Assembly (NCBI GenBank): GCA_018268715.1
Contig: JAFDVZ010000007.1
Span: 248,001 to 312,000 of the forward strand
DNA length: 64,000 nucleotides
Source of the DNA: Acidobacteriota bacterium
GTDB taxonomy: Bacteria; Acidobacteriota; Terriglobia; Bryobacterales; Bryobacteraceae
Direction: 5' to 3'
Under the pieces are notes generated by a model. It saw nothing but the letters and a program-made list of their open reading frames with translations. It ran no database searches and was not told the origin of the DNA. The position numbers and the translations under genes were made by a program. Shown here in pieces: positions 7,691 to 16,327 of the stretch; positions within the stretch are counted from its first letter, which is position 1, and every line of letters begins with the position of its first letter.

Positions 7691-8044
7691 CTACTTCTTT
7701 GCGGGAGCCGTGGCGGCCTTCGCCTCGGTCTTCTTCTTGCCAATGGGGCTTTCCTGCGCCGCCTTATAGCCGGCCTTCTGGGCGTCGGCCTCGGTCATGA
7801 ACTTGCCACTCTTGGTCGTGCCGTAGTAGCGGCCGTCCTTGTGGTACACCTTGGTGTTCAAGTTGACCCAAACCATGCCTTTGGACTTGGCGTCGGCGAT
7901 TTCAGCCGCCGTGGGAGCCGCGGTCGCCGCTTTGGCAGCGGTCTTCTTCGCGTCTGCCGGGGCCGGAGCGCCGAACGTCTGGGCGGGAATCAGCAGGGAT
8001 GCGGCAAGAGCCGCGTTCAACAAGAGCTTCTTTGTGAGCGTCAT
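7691..8044 (-). CDS. Small secreted lysine/alanine-rich protein
   Basis: A 117-residue protein with a clear signal peptide (KKLLLNAALAASLLIPAQTFG, cleavage near residue 26). An Ala/Lys/Thr linker follows, then a compact conserved core VWVNLNTKVYHKDGRYYGTT...KFMTEADAQKAGYKAA (about residues 58-95), and a low-complexity Lys/Ala tail. The core resembles the small beta-beta-alpha fold of Ada-type zinc-binding or ComEA-adjacent domains (NxxxxVYH...MxExxAxxxGY) but lacks all cysteines, so metal binding is unlikely. Similar small exported proteins occur in acidobacteria with unknown role. It is monocistronic between convergent and divergent neighbours. Confidence 0.7.
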   Translation of the reverse strand: MTLTKKLLLNAALAASLLIPAQTFGAPAPADAKKTAAKAATAAPTAAEIADAKSKGMVWVNLNTKVYHKDGRYYGTTKSGKFMTEADAQKAGYKAAQESPIGKKKTEAKAATAPAKK

Positions 8045-8118
8045 TGGTTCAACAGTATACTACCCGCGTTGCATCGTACGCGGCTGGGACTTAGGACCTA
8101 CTCGCCTATCATGGAGTT

Positions 8119-9669
8119 ATGCCACGATATGCCGCCATCGACATCGGCAGTAACTCGGTCCGCCTGCTGGTGGCCGAAGCGTCGATGGACGCCCGGCAGC
8201 GGCAGCCCTCGCTTGGCACCATTCATCAGGATCGCAACGTCACCCGCCTGGGCGCGGGCGTGTTCCAGACCGGCCGTCTGGACGAACAGGCCATCGCGCT
8301 CGTCTGCGCGACGCTCGAACGCATGGCCGAAGCCTACAAGCGGTTGGACGTCGTGGGTGTGCGCGCCGTCGCCACCGCCGCCGTCCGCGACGCCAGTAAC
8401 CAGCAGGAGTTCATCGAACGCGCGTCGGCCGCCGCCGGAACTCCCGTCGAAATCATCTCGGGACAGGAGGAGGCGCGGCTCATCCACCTGGGCGTTCAGG
8501 CGCGCTGGCCGCATCCGCAGGGCCGGATACTGACCATCGACGTGGGCGGCGGAAGCTGCGAGCTGATCGTCGCCGAACGCGGCCAGCTTGTGACGGCCCT
8601 CTCCAAACCCCTCGGCGCGGTGCGACTCACCGAAGTGTTCCTCAAGAACGATCCGCCGTCGGACGCCGAGCTGCACCGCCTCAGTCAATCCATCGACGAG
8701 CGTCTCACCGGCGCCGCGGCCCGTCTCGGCGGCGGATTCCAGCGCATCATCGCGACCTCCGGCACGGCCGCCGCCATCGTCTGCGCCGTGAACCGCGTTC
8801 CCAGGGCGCGTCGCGAGGAAGCCGACCGTCTGCGCGCCACCACCGTGCAGGTCCGCCGCTTCTTCAAGGAAGTGCGCGCGCGAAGCCTGGCCGAAAGGAA
8901 GCAGGTGTCGGGCATCGGCCCCCGCCGCGCCGAGATCATCGTGGCCGGGGCCGCGGTCTTCCTGCGCTTGCTCGAGATGTTCCACCACCCGTCGATGTAC
9001 TACCTGGCCGCCGGCGTCCGCGACGGTATTATCGCCGACCTGCTCAGCCGCGGCGTCGGGCGCGAACTCACCCACCTCAACGCCGATCAGCGTCGCGCCG
9101 TCGAGGAGATGGCCCGCCGCTACGGCGTGAATCTGCGGCACGCGCGCAAGGTGGCCTCCATGGCGCTCGCCCTGTTTGAATCGCTGCGTCCGGTGCATCG
9201 TCTGCCCCCGGCCAACGGTCGCCTGCTTGAAGCCGCGGCGTACCTGCACGACGCCGGTCACTTCATCAGCGACACCGGCCATCACAAGCACTCCGCCTAC
9301 ATCGTGGCCAACAGCGACATGCCCGGCTTCACCGACGAGGAGCGCCTGGTGGTGGCGATGCTGTGCCGCTACCATCGCAAGGCCATGCCCGCTCCCCGCC
9401 ACTCCAACTACCAGGACCTCGGCGCCGAACTCCGCAAGCAGTTGCTGCAGTTGATCCCCATCATGCGCCTGGCCGACGCGCTCGACCGCGGCCACGAACA
9501 GCGCGTCGACGGCGTCGACTGCCAGATGCGCAACGGCGGCCTGGTCCTGCGCCTCGACTCGGATCAGGACGTCGACCTTGAACAGTGGGCCGCCGACCGC
9601 GCCGGCGACGCCTTCCGCTCCGTGTATCAGATGCCGCTCGCCGTCACGCGGGCCAAGGGCGGCGAGTGA
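8119..9669 (+). CDS. ppx: Ppx/GppA exopolyphosphatase family protein
   Basis: A 516-residue cytoplasmic enzyme of the actin-like ASKHA fold that removes terminal phosphates from polyphosphate or from pppGpp. The N-terminal phosphate loop is AAIDIGSNSVRLLV (5-18), the catalytic Glu block is SGQEEARLIHLG (about 117-128), and the second phosphate loop is TIDVGGGSCEL (about 144-154). A C-terminal HD-like domain is visible as YLHDAGHFISDTGHHKHS (about 375-392), as in long Ppx proteins. The downstream CHAD gene starts within its stop codon. Polyphosphate binding by CHAD proteins is established, which supports a polyphosphate role over a pppGpp role. Confidence 0.9.
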   Translation: MPRYAAIDIGSNSVRLLVAEASMDARQRQPSLGTIHQDRNVTRLGAGVFQTGRLDEQAIALVCATLERMAEAYKRLDVVGVRAVATAAVRDASNQQEFIERASAAAGTPVEIISGQEEARLIHLGVQARWPHPQGRILTIDVGGGSCELIVAERGQLVTALSKPLGAVRLTEVFLKNDPPSDAELHRLSQSIDERLTGAAARLGGGFQRIIATSGTAAAIVCAVNRVPRARREEADRLRATTVQVRRFFKEVRARSLAERKQVSGIGPRRAEIIVAGAAVFLRLLEMFHHPSMYYLAAGVRDGIIADLLSRGVGRELTHLNADQRRAVEEMARRYGVNLRHARKVASMALALFESLRPVHRLPPANGRLLEAAAYLHDAGHFISDTGHHKHSAYIVANSDMPGFTDEERLVVAMLCRYHRKAMPAPRHSNYQDLGAELRKQLLQLIPIMRLADALDRGHEQRVDGVDCQMRNGGLVLRLDSDQDVDLEQWAADRAGDAFRSVYQMPLAVTRAKGGE

Positions 9670-10529
9670 TGGCGATACCGGCGGAGGCCGCGGCCCGGCT
9701 CGAAACGGCCTTCGCGCGTTTTGAGTCGGAGCTGGCCCGCACCGCGGCCGAGCCCGGCGTCGACGAGGTTCACGACGTGCGCGTCTCCATCCGCCGCCTG
9801 GAGCAGGCGCTCGACGTCTTCGCCCGTTGGCTTCCCGCCCGGGAGTCCGGCCGGACCGTGGCCCGATTGAGGACCGTGCTCGATCGGGCGGGTGAGGTTC
9901 GCGACCGGGACATCGCGCTTGAATTGATATCGTCCCTGGAGCTGACGGTTGCGCCCGCTGTCCCCGAAGCCCTGCGGGGGGAGCGCGAGAACTCCAGCCG
10001 GCGCCTGTCCGCCGCCGCCAAAAAGCTCATCGATGCAAAGGCCGCGGCGGCGTGGATGGAGCGGTTGCGACTCGGAAAGCGGGAGCAAACCGCGGCCCTT
10101 GGATCGCTGGCCTCCGCTCTGCTGCCTCTCTTGGCGCGAGACTTTATCGCCTCCGGCGCCAAGCTCGCCGAACGCGGAAAGTCGCGCCGCCGCCTGCACC
10201 GTTTCCGCGTCGCCGGCAAGCGTTTCCGCTACACCATGGAGTTGTTCTCGGACCTCTACCCCGCCGCCATCGCCGAACGCGTGGCGACGGTCCGCAAGGT
10301 GCAAACCTCGCTCGGCGATCTTCAGGATTGCGTCGCAACCCGCCGCCTGTTGCGCGAAGCGGGCGTTGCCGGCGACGTCATGGAGCCGCTGCGCCGCGAA
10401 GAGAAGAAGCGTCTCGCCAGTTTCCGCGCGCTGTGGCCGCAACTGTTCGACGACAACGCCGCGCGGGAATGGCGGCGGTTTCTAAAACATCCGGAGCGCC
10501 GCGCGCCAGCCAGGAAGCGGGCCCGCTGA
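9669..10529 (+). CDS. CHAD-domain polyphosphate-binding protein
   Basis: A 286-residue all-helical protein. The start is ATG 9669, which shares its A with the TGA stop of ppx (TGATG), so translation is coupled. Conserved basic helices of the CHAD family are seen: VHDVRVSIRRLEQALDVF (about residues 30-47) and HRFRVAGKRFRYTMELF (about 178-194), plus the second-half DRDIALEL and LGDLQDCVATRRLL. The His, Lys and Arg residues on these helices form the basic pore that binds polyphosphate in characterised CHAD proteins. Together with Ppx it forms a small polyphosphate module. The convergent hemerythrin gene ends one base after its stop. Confidence 0.9.
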   Translation: MAIPAEAAARLETAFARFESELARTAAEPGVDEVHDVRVSIRRLEQALDVFARWLPARESGRTVARLRTVLDRAGEVRDRDIALELISSLELTVAPAVPEALRGERENSSRRLSAAAKKLIDAKAAAAWMERLRLGKREQTAALGSLASALLPLLARDFIASGAKLAERGKSRRRLHRFRVAGKRFRYTMELFSDLYPAAIAERVATVRKVQTSLGDLQDCVATRRLLREAGVAGDVMEPLRREEKKRLASFRALWPQLFDDNAAREWRRFLKHPERRAPARKRAR

Positions 10530-10530
10530 C

Positions 10531-11064
10531 TTAACGCGCGATCCTGCGCGCGGCCATCTCCCGGCCGATCTCCTGTTGCGTTTCCATCGGAAGCAGCCGC
10601 GCGGCCAGCGGAAACAGCCGGTTGTCTTCGATGTCGATATGCGCCCGGTACAACTCGGCCAAGTCGGCTGCGATCTCGCGGAAACGGGCCGCCCGGTCCG
10701 CCGGCAGCGCCCCATCTTGAAGCCACGCCATCCCCAGCGCGTCGGCCTCCGCATGCAGCCGGTCCGCCCGGTCGTGATCCGCCTCGAGCCTCTCCAGATC
10801 CCCCAACTCCGCGCGCGCGGTCTCCACCTCCCGCAGCCGGGGAAACAGCGACTCCTCCTCATCCGCCGTATGCTTGGGCGCCGCCTCGCGGAAATAGCGC
10901 AACGCCGCATCGAGCGCGTTACGCCGGTCCTCGTCCAACGCGCCCGCGGTCGCCACTTTCGCCATCACCGCCAGGAACCGCTCGATCCGCCGGTGACAAT
11001 CCGACAGCAGCCCGAGCGGCCGCGAGAAATCGTGGCCCGGTTTCTGTCCGATCTGAACCGGCAC
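10531..11064 (-). CDS. Hemerythrin HHE-domain protein
   Basis: A 177-residue four-helix protein expected to hold a di-iron centre. Ligand candidates are His24 in CHRRIERF, the KHTADEEESLFPRL block (about 64-77), EADHDRADRLH (about 93-103), and AHIDIEDNRLFPLA (about 140-153). The HxxxE plus FP pattern is typical of HHE proteins. The start is GTG 11064, sharing its G with the TAG stop of the upstream gene, so the pair is translationally coupled. Members sense or bind O2 or NO, or handle iron; the partner suggests nitrosative or oxidative stress. Confidence 0.8.
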   Translation of the reverse strand: MPVQIGQKPGHDFSRPLGLLSDCHRRIERFLAVMAKVATAGALDEDRRNALDAALRYFREAAPKHTADEEESLFPRLREVETARAELGDLERLEADHDRADRLHAEADALGMAWLQDGALPADRAARFREIAADLAELYRAHIDIEDNRLFPLAARLLPMETQQEIGREMAARRIAR

Positions 11065-11597
11065 TATCGTCCCGATTCCTCGAGCTCCACGGCTCTCGGA
11101 AACAGCACCTGGTTCTCCACGCGGATGTGCTCGTACATGTCGGCTTCAAACGCCGCCAGCCGGGTGAAGAACGCGCGGCCGTTTTCGCAAGCGAAGTCCG
11201 GAGCGGTGTAACCGTTGGTTACGCGGCGCAGGTTCACCAGCAGGTCCGTCGCGCCGTCGTGCTCCATCATCATCATCCGAATGGGATATTGGACGCTCGG
11301 GAAGCAGGCCTCGGGCGCCGCCCCGGCCTCCTCCAACTGCGCCACATAAGGGAACAGAACCTGTTCCTCCTTGGCCAGGTGCGCCAGCAGGTCTTCCTTT
11401 AATTCGAGGATGATCCGCTGCGCCGTCACCAGGAACGGAGTGTCCTTGCCGTGGTTGGCGGCCATCTTCCCGATCATGCGCTCCAGGTAGGGCAGTTCCT
11501 CGCGAAGGTAGACGTGATGCGTGCTGACGACATGCTCGATGACGTCGCGCAGGGGCTTGGACGAGAGATCGGCGGGAGCGGCGGTGGTTGCGGGCAT
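11064..11597 (-). CDS. Di-iron iron-sulfur cluster repair-like protein (RIC/YtfE family)
   Basis: A 177-residue hemerythrin-like protein closest to the YtfE/ScdA/RIC group. Its opening PLRDVIEHVVSTHHVYLREELPYLE (in sections at residues 15-40) and the later HLAKEEQVLFPYV (73-85), MMMEHDGATDLL (110-121) and YEHIRVENQVLFPRA (155-169) match the helices that carry the di-iron ligands in that family. Full-length RICs have an N-terminal domain with a conserved double cysteine; that domain is missing here, so this is the short form. The family repairs Fe-S clusters damaged by NO. A CRP/FNR-like dyad lies 51 bases before the ATG. Confidence 0.8.
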   Translation of the reverse strand: MPATTAAPADLSSKPLRDVIEHVVSTHHVYLREELPYLERMIGKMAANHGKDTPFLVTAQRIILELKEDLLAHLAKEEQVLFPYVAQLEEAGAAPEACFPSVQYPIRMMMMEHDGATDLLVNLRRVTNGYTAPDFACENGRAFFTRLAAFEADMYEHIRVENQVLFPRAVELEESGR

Positions 11598-11647
11598 GAG
11601 TTCCTCTTTCCTGTTTAGAGCGTAACCCGGCCATGCCCTCCGATTCG

Positions 11648-11661
11648 GTGACTTCAGTCAC
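11648..11661. promoter_or_regulatory. CRP/FNR-type dyad GTGACTTCAGTCAC
   Basis: A perfect 14-bp palindrome with GTGAC half-sites four bases apart, the geometry of FNR/Dnr/HcpR-type sites. It sits in the divergent region, 51 bases before the RIC-like gene and 86 bases before the unknown gene on the plus strand. NO-responsive regulators of this superfamily often control RIC genes, so regulation of the hemerythrin pair is plausible. Confidence 0.5.
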
Positions 11662-11747
11662 GCGGCCTTTGCACAAAACCGGACGGATTTCGCGCGTTTC
11701 ATGATACGCTCGATTGCGCATTTTTGTCCGGAGGAGGCTGGGAACCG

Positions 11748-13040
11748 ATGGCGGACTTCGTTAAGAAGCACCTGAAATTGATTACCGAATCGACGCGCGA
11801 AGCGTTGATCCACGAAGACTACTGGGAATTCAGCAGGCAAGGCTGGTTTCTCTATTTCTGGAAGGAGGCTCGCGATCAGGCGGGCATCAACGGCCGAGCG
11901 GCCGACGTGTTGCCGTTCTTCAACGAGCTTTACGTTCTGCCCGACGAGTGGGACTTGAGCAAACCGGAGTGCCAGATTGAGGAGCAAGGTCCGTTTTACG
12001 GCTACAAAGGCGCCGTGCCCATCGGGCAGCGCGTGAAGGTCCTCGCCTACAAGCCCGGCAAGACCTGGGACAACGTGGACGACAACGTCCTCTACCGGCT
12101 GCTCGACGCCTGTCTGAAGGTCGGCTTTGAGCGAATCCGCGTGGTGCCGCAGGGCAACGAACTCGGCGAGATCGCCACCGACAGCCCGCTCGCCTTCGCC
12201 CGCCACTGCCTGATCCTCGACCAGGCCCATCAGTACAGCCTGGGTTGGCGCGGAGACAGCCGCAGCCTCAAGGACCTGTCCACCGCGGGCGGTTTCAAGA
12301 GCAAGGCGCAGTCCGACAACGGCGGCCTGCCCGACTCCTACGCCGAGAAGATTCAGACCCGCAAACCGTGGCACCCCTTCTCGCGACCCGAAAACCGCAG
12401 CGACTACTACTTCCGCAAGATGCAGCAGGACAACTGCCTGCACACCGTCGTCAGCATCACGCTCGACTTCGTGACGGCGTCGACGTTCCCGAAGGTGGAG
12501 GACATGCTGGCCACGCTGTTCAACGGCCACGAGATCAAGCCGGGCGACACGGTCGACGGCCTCGCCAAGCCCTTCAAGGACAAGCTCTGCAAAGTGGTGA
12601 CCGGAACCGGCAAGAAGGAGTTCCGTTACGCCGACCGTCAGCAGTTATACCTGGTGTTGCTGTTCGGCCACTTCTTCGACACGCAGAAACGCCAGTCCGG
12701 CAATCCGTTCCCCGAAGTCGCCGTTAAGCAGATCCCGGTGAAGAACATTCTGGGCAGCCTGTCGTTTGTGCGCGTGTTCAACGGTCTGCACGAGGCCGAA
12801 GGGTTCACCGCGTTCTATGACGCGAAGAATTCCAAGGGCCCATCGATGGAGCGCATCCAGGCGTTCGCCGGAGAGCAGAGCTTGGCGCGCACCCTGTGGC
12901 CCAAACTGCAGGAGGAATGGAACAAGATCGTCACCTCCATGCCGTACCACGCCCGTTGGACCGGCTCCGGCGGCCAGAAATTCGGAACCACCGAGCGTTT
13001 CTGGCAGGTCACCAAACCGGACGGCTCGCGCCTGATCTAG
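11748..13040 (+). CDS. Unknown protein with ADP-ribosyltransferase-like motif
   Basis: A 430-residue soluble protein with no signal peptide. ATG 11748 is preceded by a strong GGAGGAGG at 11730-11737, which decides the start over the in-frame codon at 11724. I do not recognise the whole protein. Residues 167-183 read WRGDSRSLKDLSTAGGF. This strongly resembles the first conserved motif of the pertussis-toxin-like ADP-ribosyltransferase group (Y/W-R-x-D-x-R ... GF). VVSITLDFVTAS (234-245) lies where the S-T-S strand is expected. A candidate catalytic Glu is in FGTTERFWQV near the C-terminus. The first 160 residues are unassigned. Its stop overlaps the convergent plsC stop (CTAG). Confidence 0.55.
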   Translation: MADFVKKHLKLITESTREALIHEDYWEFSRQGWFLYFWKEARDQAGINGRAADVLPFFNELYVLPDEWDLSKPECQIEEQGPFYGYKGAVPIGQRVKVLAYKPGKTWDNVDDNVLYRLLDACLKVGFERIRVVPQGNELGEIATDSPLAFARHCLILDQAHQYSLGWRGDSRSLKDLSTAGGFKSKAQSDNGGLPDSYAEKIQTRKPWHPFSRPENRSDYYFRKMQQDNCLHTVVSITLDFVTASTFPKVEDMLATLFNGHEIKPGDTVDGLAKPFKDKLCKVVTGTGKKEFRYADRQQLYLVLLFGHFFDTQKRQSGNPFPEVAVKQIPVKNILGSLSFVRVFNGLHEAEGFTAFYDAKNSKGPSMERIQAFAGEQSLARTLWPKLQEEWNKIVTSMPYHARWTGSGGQKFGTTERFWQVTKPDGSRLI

Positions 13041-13741
13041 CGCCCCTTGGCGATCATTGCGGCGATTTCTTCGCGGATGCGTTCGGTCACCGCCGCCCGC
13101 TCCTTCAGCGATAATGCCGCGGTGTCGATCGGGTCGCCGATGCGCAGCGTGACCGCGCCCGGTTGTATGCGGCCGGAGCCGAACGGCAGGATCTCCCGCG
13201 ACCCCACCAGGGCGATGGGCACGATCGGCGCTCCGCTCTTGATGCCGATGTAGGTGACGCCGTCCTTGAAGGATTGCAGTTCGCCGTCGGGGCTTCGCCC
13301 GCCCTCGGGGAAAATCAGCATAGAGATTCCCCGCGTGCGGATGGTCTCGGCGGCGAGCGTCATCACCTTCAGCGCGGCGCGCGGATCGGCGCGCGGGATC
13401 GGGATGTGTCCCGCCCTGGCCAGGTGCGTTCCGAGGAACGGAATCTGGAACAGCCCGCGCTTCGCCAAAAAACGGAACTGCACGGGAATGCTCGCCAGGA
13501 TCACCGGCGTGTCGTAATAGCTCAGGTGGTTCGATGCGATGACGTAGCTCGCCTCGGGCTTGATCTTATCGATGCCGTCCAGGGTGACGCGCACGCCCCC
13601 GATCGATAACAGTTGCTTCGCCCACCGGCGCGAGCAGCTCATCTGCATGCGGCCCGTGGAATCGAAGAACGACGCGAAGAGACTGAGGGTTCCCCAGTAG
13701 ATCGTGCTCAGCACAACCAGGGCGGCGCGAATCAGGAACAT
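13037..13741 (-). CDS. plsC: 1-acyl-sn-glycerol-3-phosphate acyltransferase
   Basis: A 234-residue membrane-associated enzyme that adds the second acyl chain to lysophosphatidic acid in phospholipid synthesis. An N-terminal hydrophobic helix (FLIRAALVVLSTIYWGTLSL) anchors it. Catalytic motif I is NHLSYYD, with His72 and Asp77; motif III is FPEGGRS (144-150), with Glu146 binding the glycerol phosphate. The start is ATG 13741; the frame runs further upstream but only inside folC in an antisense-like composition. It begins 7 bases after the folC stop, so it is the last gene of the minus-strand run, and its TAG interlocks with the stop of the convergent gene. Confidence 0.9.
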   Translation of the reverse strand: MFLIRAALVVLSTIYWGTLSLFASFFDSTGRMQMSCSRRWAKQLLSIGGVRVTLDGIDKIKPEASYVIASNHLSYYDTPVILASIPVQFRFLAKRGLFQIPFLGTHLARAGHIPIPRADPRAALKVMTLAAETIRTRGISMLIFPEGGRSPDGELQSFKDGVTYIGIKSGAPIVPIALVGSREILPFGSGRIQPGAVTLRIGDPIDTAALSLKERAAVTERIREEIAAMIAKGR

Positions 13742-13748
13742 GAAACCA

Positions 13749-14999
13749 CTATTGTACGAGGAGCGCGCGGGCTTCCCCCACCACGAATAGCGAACCGGTG
13801 ATGAAGACCGCGTCTTCCGCGAGCGCCTCCCGCCGCACGATCTCGATCGCCCCGGCCAGATCGGCCGCCGTTTCCACGTTGCCGCCGCGCCAGACTTCCT
13901 CCACCGCGTCGGGCCGCAGCGCTCGCGCAAAGTGCGGCGCCGTGACGATGATTCGCGAGGCCAGTGGGAACAGCGTGCCCGTAATCTCCTCCACCGCTTT
14001 GTCCCGCATGGACCCGTACACCAGCCACACCCGCCGGTTCGCATAGAAGCGCCGGATGTAGGCCGCCAGCGCCCGCGCCCCCGCCGGATTGTGCGCCCCG
14101 TCCAGGATGATCTCCGGCCGTTCGCCCACGTGTTCGAGCCGCCCCGGCCAGCGCGCCTCAGCCATGCCGTCGAGCGGTGCGCCCAACTGCTCGAGCGCGA
14201 GCGCGGCGGCGACGGCGTTGTCCACCTGGTGCTCGCCGGCCAGCGCACAGCGCGCCTCGCGCCCGTTTAAGCGGAAGCGGCTGCCCCGCGCGTCGACCTC
14301 CACATCCGTGACCGATGCGTCGGCCGCCCGCGCGAGGCGGCAGCCCAACTCGCGCGCCCGTTCCTCGATGATCCGCGCCGCTTCGGGCCGCTGTCGCGCC
14401 ATCACCACCGGCACGCCCGGCTTCAGGATTCCCGCCTTCTCCGCCGCGATCGCCTCGATCGTATTGCCGAGGAACTGCTCGTGATCGAAATCGACGGGCG
14501 TGATCACCGCCAGTTCTGGCGTCACGACATTGGTGGCGTCCAGCCTGCCACCCAGGCCCACCTCCAGCACCACGCGACCGCACGCTTCATCGCGGAACAG
14601 CAGGAACGCCATCGCCGTCACCGTTTCGAAGTAGGTGGGATGCAGGTCGATCGCGCCATCCTCGAGCAGCCGCTCGGCGGCCTCGTGCACGCGCTCGAAC
14701 GCCTCGGCGAACCGCTCCGCCGTCACCTCGCGTCCCCCGATGCGGACCCTCTCGGTGGGCTCGGCCAGGTGCGGCGATGTGTAGAGACCGGTGCGCTCGC
14801 CCGCCGCCCGCAGCGCCGCCTCGATCATGGCGCTCGTTGACCCTTTACCGTTCGTCCCAGCCACATGCACAAAGCGGCAAGCGCGCTCCGGATGGCCGAG
14901 CGCTTCAAGCAGCGTGCGGATACGCTCCAGCCCGAACTTTGCGGTCTTGATCTCGTTGCCCAACGCATAGAGGAAACGGACCGATTCGGGATAGTTCAT
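13749..14999 (-). CDS. folC: Folylpolyglutamate/dihydrofolate synthase
   Basis: A 416-residue Mur-ligase-family enzyme that adds glutamate to dihydropteroate and folates, in the cytoplasm. The ATP-binding loop AGTNGKGST is at residues 47-55, followed by the family's YTSPHL folate-site motif. The dihydrofolate synthase-type acidic and histidine block GLGGRLDATNV and VDFDHEQFLG are at about 150-180. DGAHNPAGARAL marks the C-terminal domain. Length is normal. It overlaps the permease stop by ATGA (14996-14999). folC next to plsC is a common housekeeping neighbourhood. Confidence 0.93.
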   Translation of the reverse strand: MNYPESVRFLYALGNEIKTAKFGLERIRTLLEALGHPERACRFVHVAGTNGKGSTSAMIEAALRAAGERTGLYTSPHLAEPTERVRIGGREVTAERFAEAFERVHEAAERLLEDGAIDLHPTYFETVTAMAFLLFRDEACGRVVLEVGLGGRLDATNVVTPELAVITPVDFDHEQFLGNTIEAIAAEKAGILKPGVPVVMARQRPEAARIIEERARELGCRLARAADASVTDVEVDARGSRFRLNGREARCALAGEHQVDNAVAAALALEQLGAPLDGMAEARWPGRLEHVGERPEIILDGAHNPAGARALAAYIRRFYANRRVWLVYGSMRDKAVEEITGTLFPLASRIIVTAPHFARALRPDAVEEVWRGGNVETAADLAGAIEIVRREALAEDAVFITGSLFVVGEARALLVQ

Positions 15000-16327
15000 T
15001 TGCGCCTGCTCCGGTTATACAGGATGCGCGCCGACACGATCAACGATGCGGTCAGTGCGAGGATCTTCAGCTCGAACAGCCACGGCGACCGCACATCCGC
15101 GGTCGGCACAACCGAGCACAGCACGGCGATCGCCGTCACCACCAGTCCCGCCGCCGCGCTCCGCCGCGCCCCGCACCGCCACCCCGCCAGGAAGATGTAG
15201 AGGAACGGGATCAGCCCGCCGATGGCCATCATATCGGTCATGATCTGGTAGGTGGCCCGCAGCGTCTCGCCCATCTGCACCAGGGCCAGAAACAACGCCG
15301 CCAACCCGCCGAACAGCAGGATCGAAACATGCGGCGTGTGGAACCGCGGATGGACCTTCGACAGCGCCGGCGGCAGCAATCCCGCCGCTCCCACTGCGTA
15401 AGGCAGCCGTCCCGCCGACGCCCCGAACGTGCTCAACTGGCCCACCGACGAGATGAACAGCAGCACGGCGGTGACCGGCGAAATCCAGCCCCAGCCGGTG
15501 AACCCGGAGGCGGCGTGAGCGCTCTGCGCCAGTCCGTGCAGCGGGCTGATGCGGTCCGGCGGCAGGATCACCAGCAGCGCCGCCGTGGCGATGATGTAGT
15601 AGCCCGCCCCTAGCGGCGACGCCAGAAAGGCGGACCGCGGCAGGTCGCGCTCCGGATTGCGGATCTCGCCCGCCAGGATCGGCGCGAGTTCCAGGCCCGT
15701 CAGCGCGAACGCCATCTGCGAGAAGTAATTGATGCGCTGCCAGTCCCATTTGAGCGACAGGTCGAACGGAGTCGCCGACCCCTGCCGCGCGAACACCACC
15801 GCCGCGGTCGCCGCGATGGCCAGGCACAACGCGATGGTGCACGCCGCGCCCACGTTATCGAGCCACTTGCCGAACTTGATGCCGGCCACGTTCGCGCCGA
15901 TTGTCACCACCAGCGCCGCCATGGCCAGCGTGAACACGAACGTCCGGTCCTCGGCCAGATGCACCCACCGCGAGCCGAACGCGTACACCGTCATGCTGGC
16001 CGACGACATCAGTGCGCTGGTGAACAGGAACGCCAGGCCCAGCCAGTAAATCCAGAAGCACAGGAAGCCGTGCCACTCGCCGAACGTTTCCCGAGTCCAC
16101 ACGTACAGCCCGCCGGTCTCCGGGTACCGCGCCGACAACCGCGCGATCGCGAAAGCCGACGGGATGAAGAAGAACGCGGTGGCGAGCACCCACAAGGTCA
16201 GAGAGCCCGGCCCCATCTGCGCGGCCATCGCGGCGCCGCGCGTCCCCGCCACCCCCACGAACGAGAAAAGGACGAGATCCCGCAGGGTCAGTTCGCGCTT
16301 GAGGGCGGCCGGCTCCGGTGCGCTCAC
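14996..16327 (-). CDS. APC-superfamily amino acid permease
   Basis: A 443-residue membrane transporter with about twelve helices. The start is GTG 16327, inside the stop of the decarboxylase gene (GTGA); the frame continues upstream but only as antisense-like arginine-rich sequence. The family signature at helix 1 is LFSFVGVAGTRGAAMAAQ, where the unwound GxxG-type segment binds the substrate amino group, followed by RYPETGGLYVWTRE typical of the glutamate:GABA antiporter/YjeM-like branch. Gene coupling to a pyridoxal-phosphate amino acid decarboxylase suggests import of the amino acid or amino acid/amine exchange; that is inference. Confidence 0.85.
   Translation of the reverse strand: MSAPEPAALKRELTLRDLVLFSFVGVAGTRGAAMAAQMGPGSLTLWVLATAFFFIPSAFAIARLSARYPETGGLYVWTRETFGEWHGFLCFWIYWLGLAFLFTSALMSSASMTVYAFGSRWVHLAEDRTFVFTLAMAALVVTIGANVAGIKFGKWLDNVGAACTIALCLAIAATAAVVFARQGSATPFDLSLKWDWQRINYFSQMAFALTGLELAPILAGEIRNPERDLPRSAFLASPLGAGYYIIATAALLVILPPDRISPLHGLAQSAHAASGFTGWGWISPVTAVLLFISSVGQLSTFGASAGRLPYAVGAAGLLPPALSKVHPRFHTPHVSILLFGGLAALFLALVQMGETLRATYQIMTDMMAIGGLIPFLYIFLAGWRCGARRSAAAGLVVTAIAVLCSVVPTADVRSPWLFELKILALTASLIVSARILYNRSRRK

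Noticed and set aside
13742..14248. N-terminal extension of plsC
   Set aside because: This part is the other frame of folC and is Arg/Trp-rich; the acyltransferase fold starts at ATG 13741.
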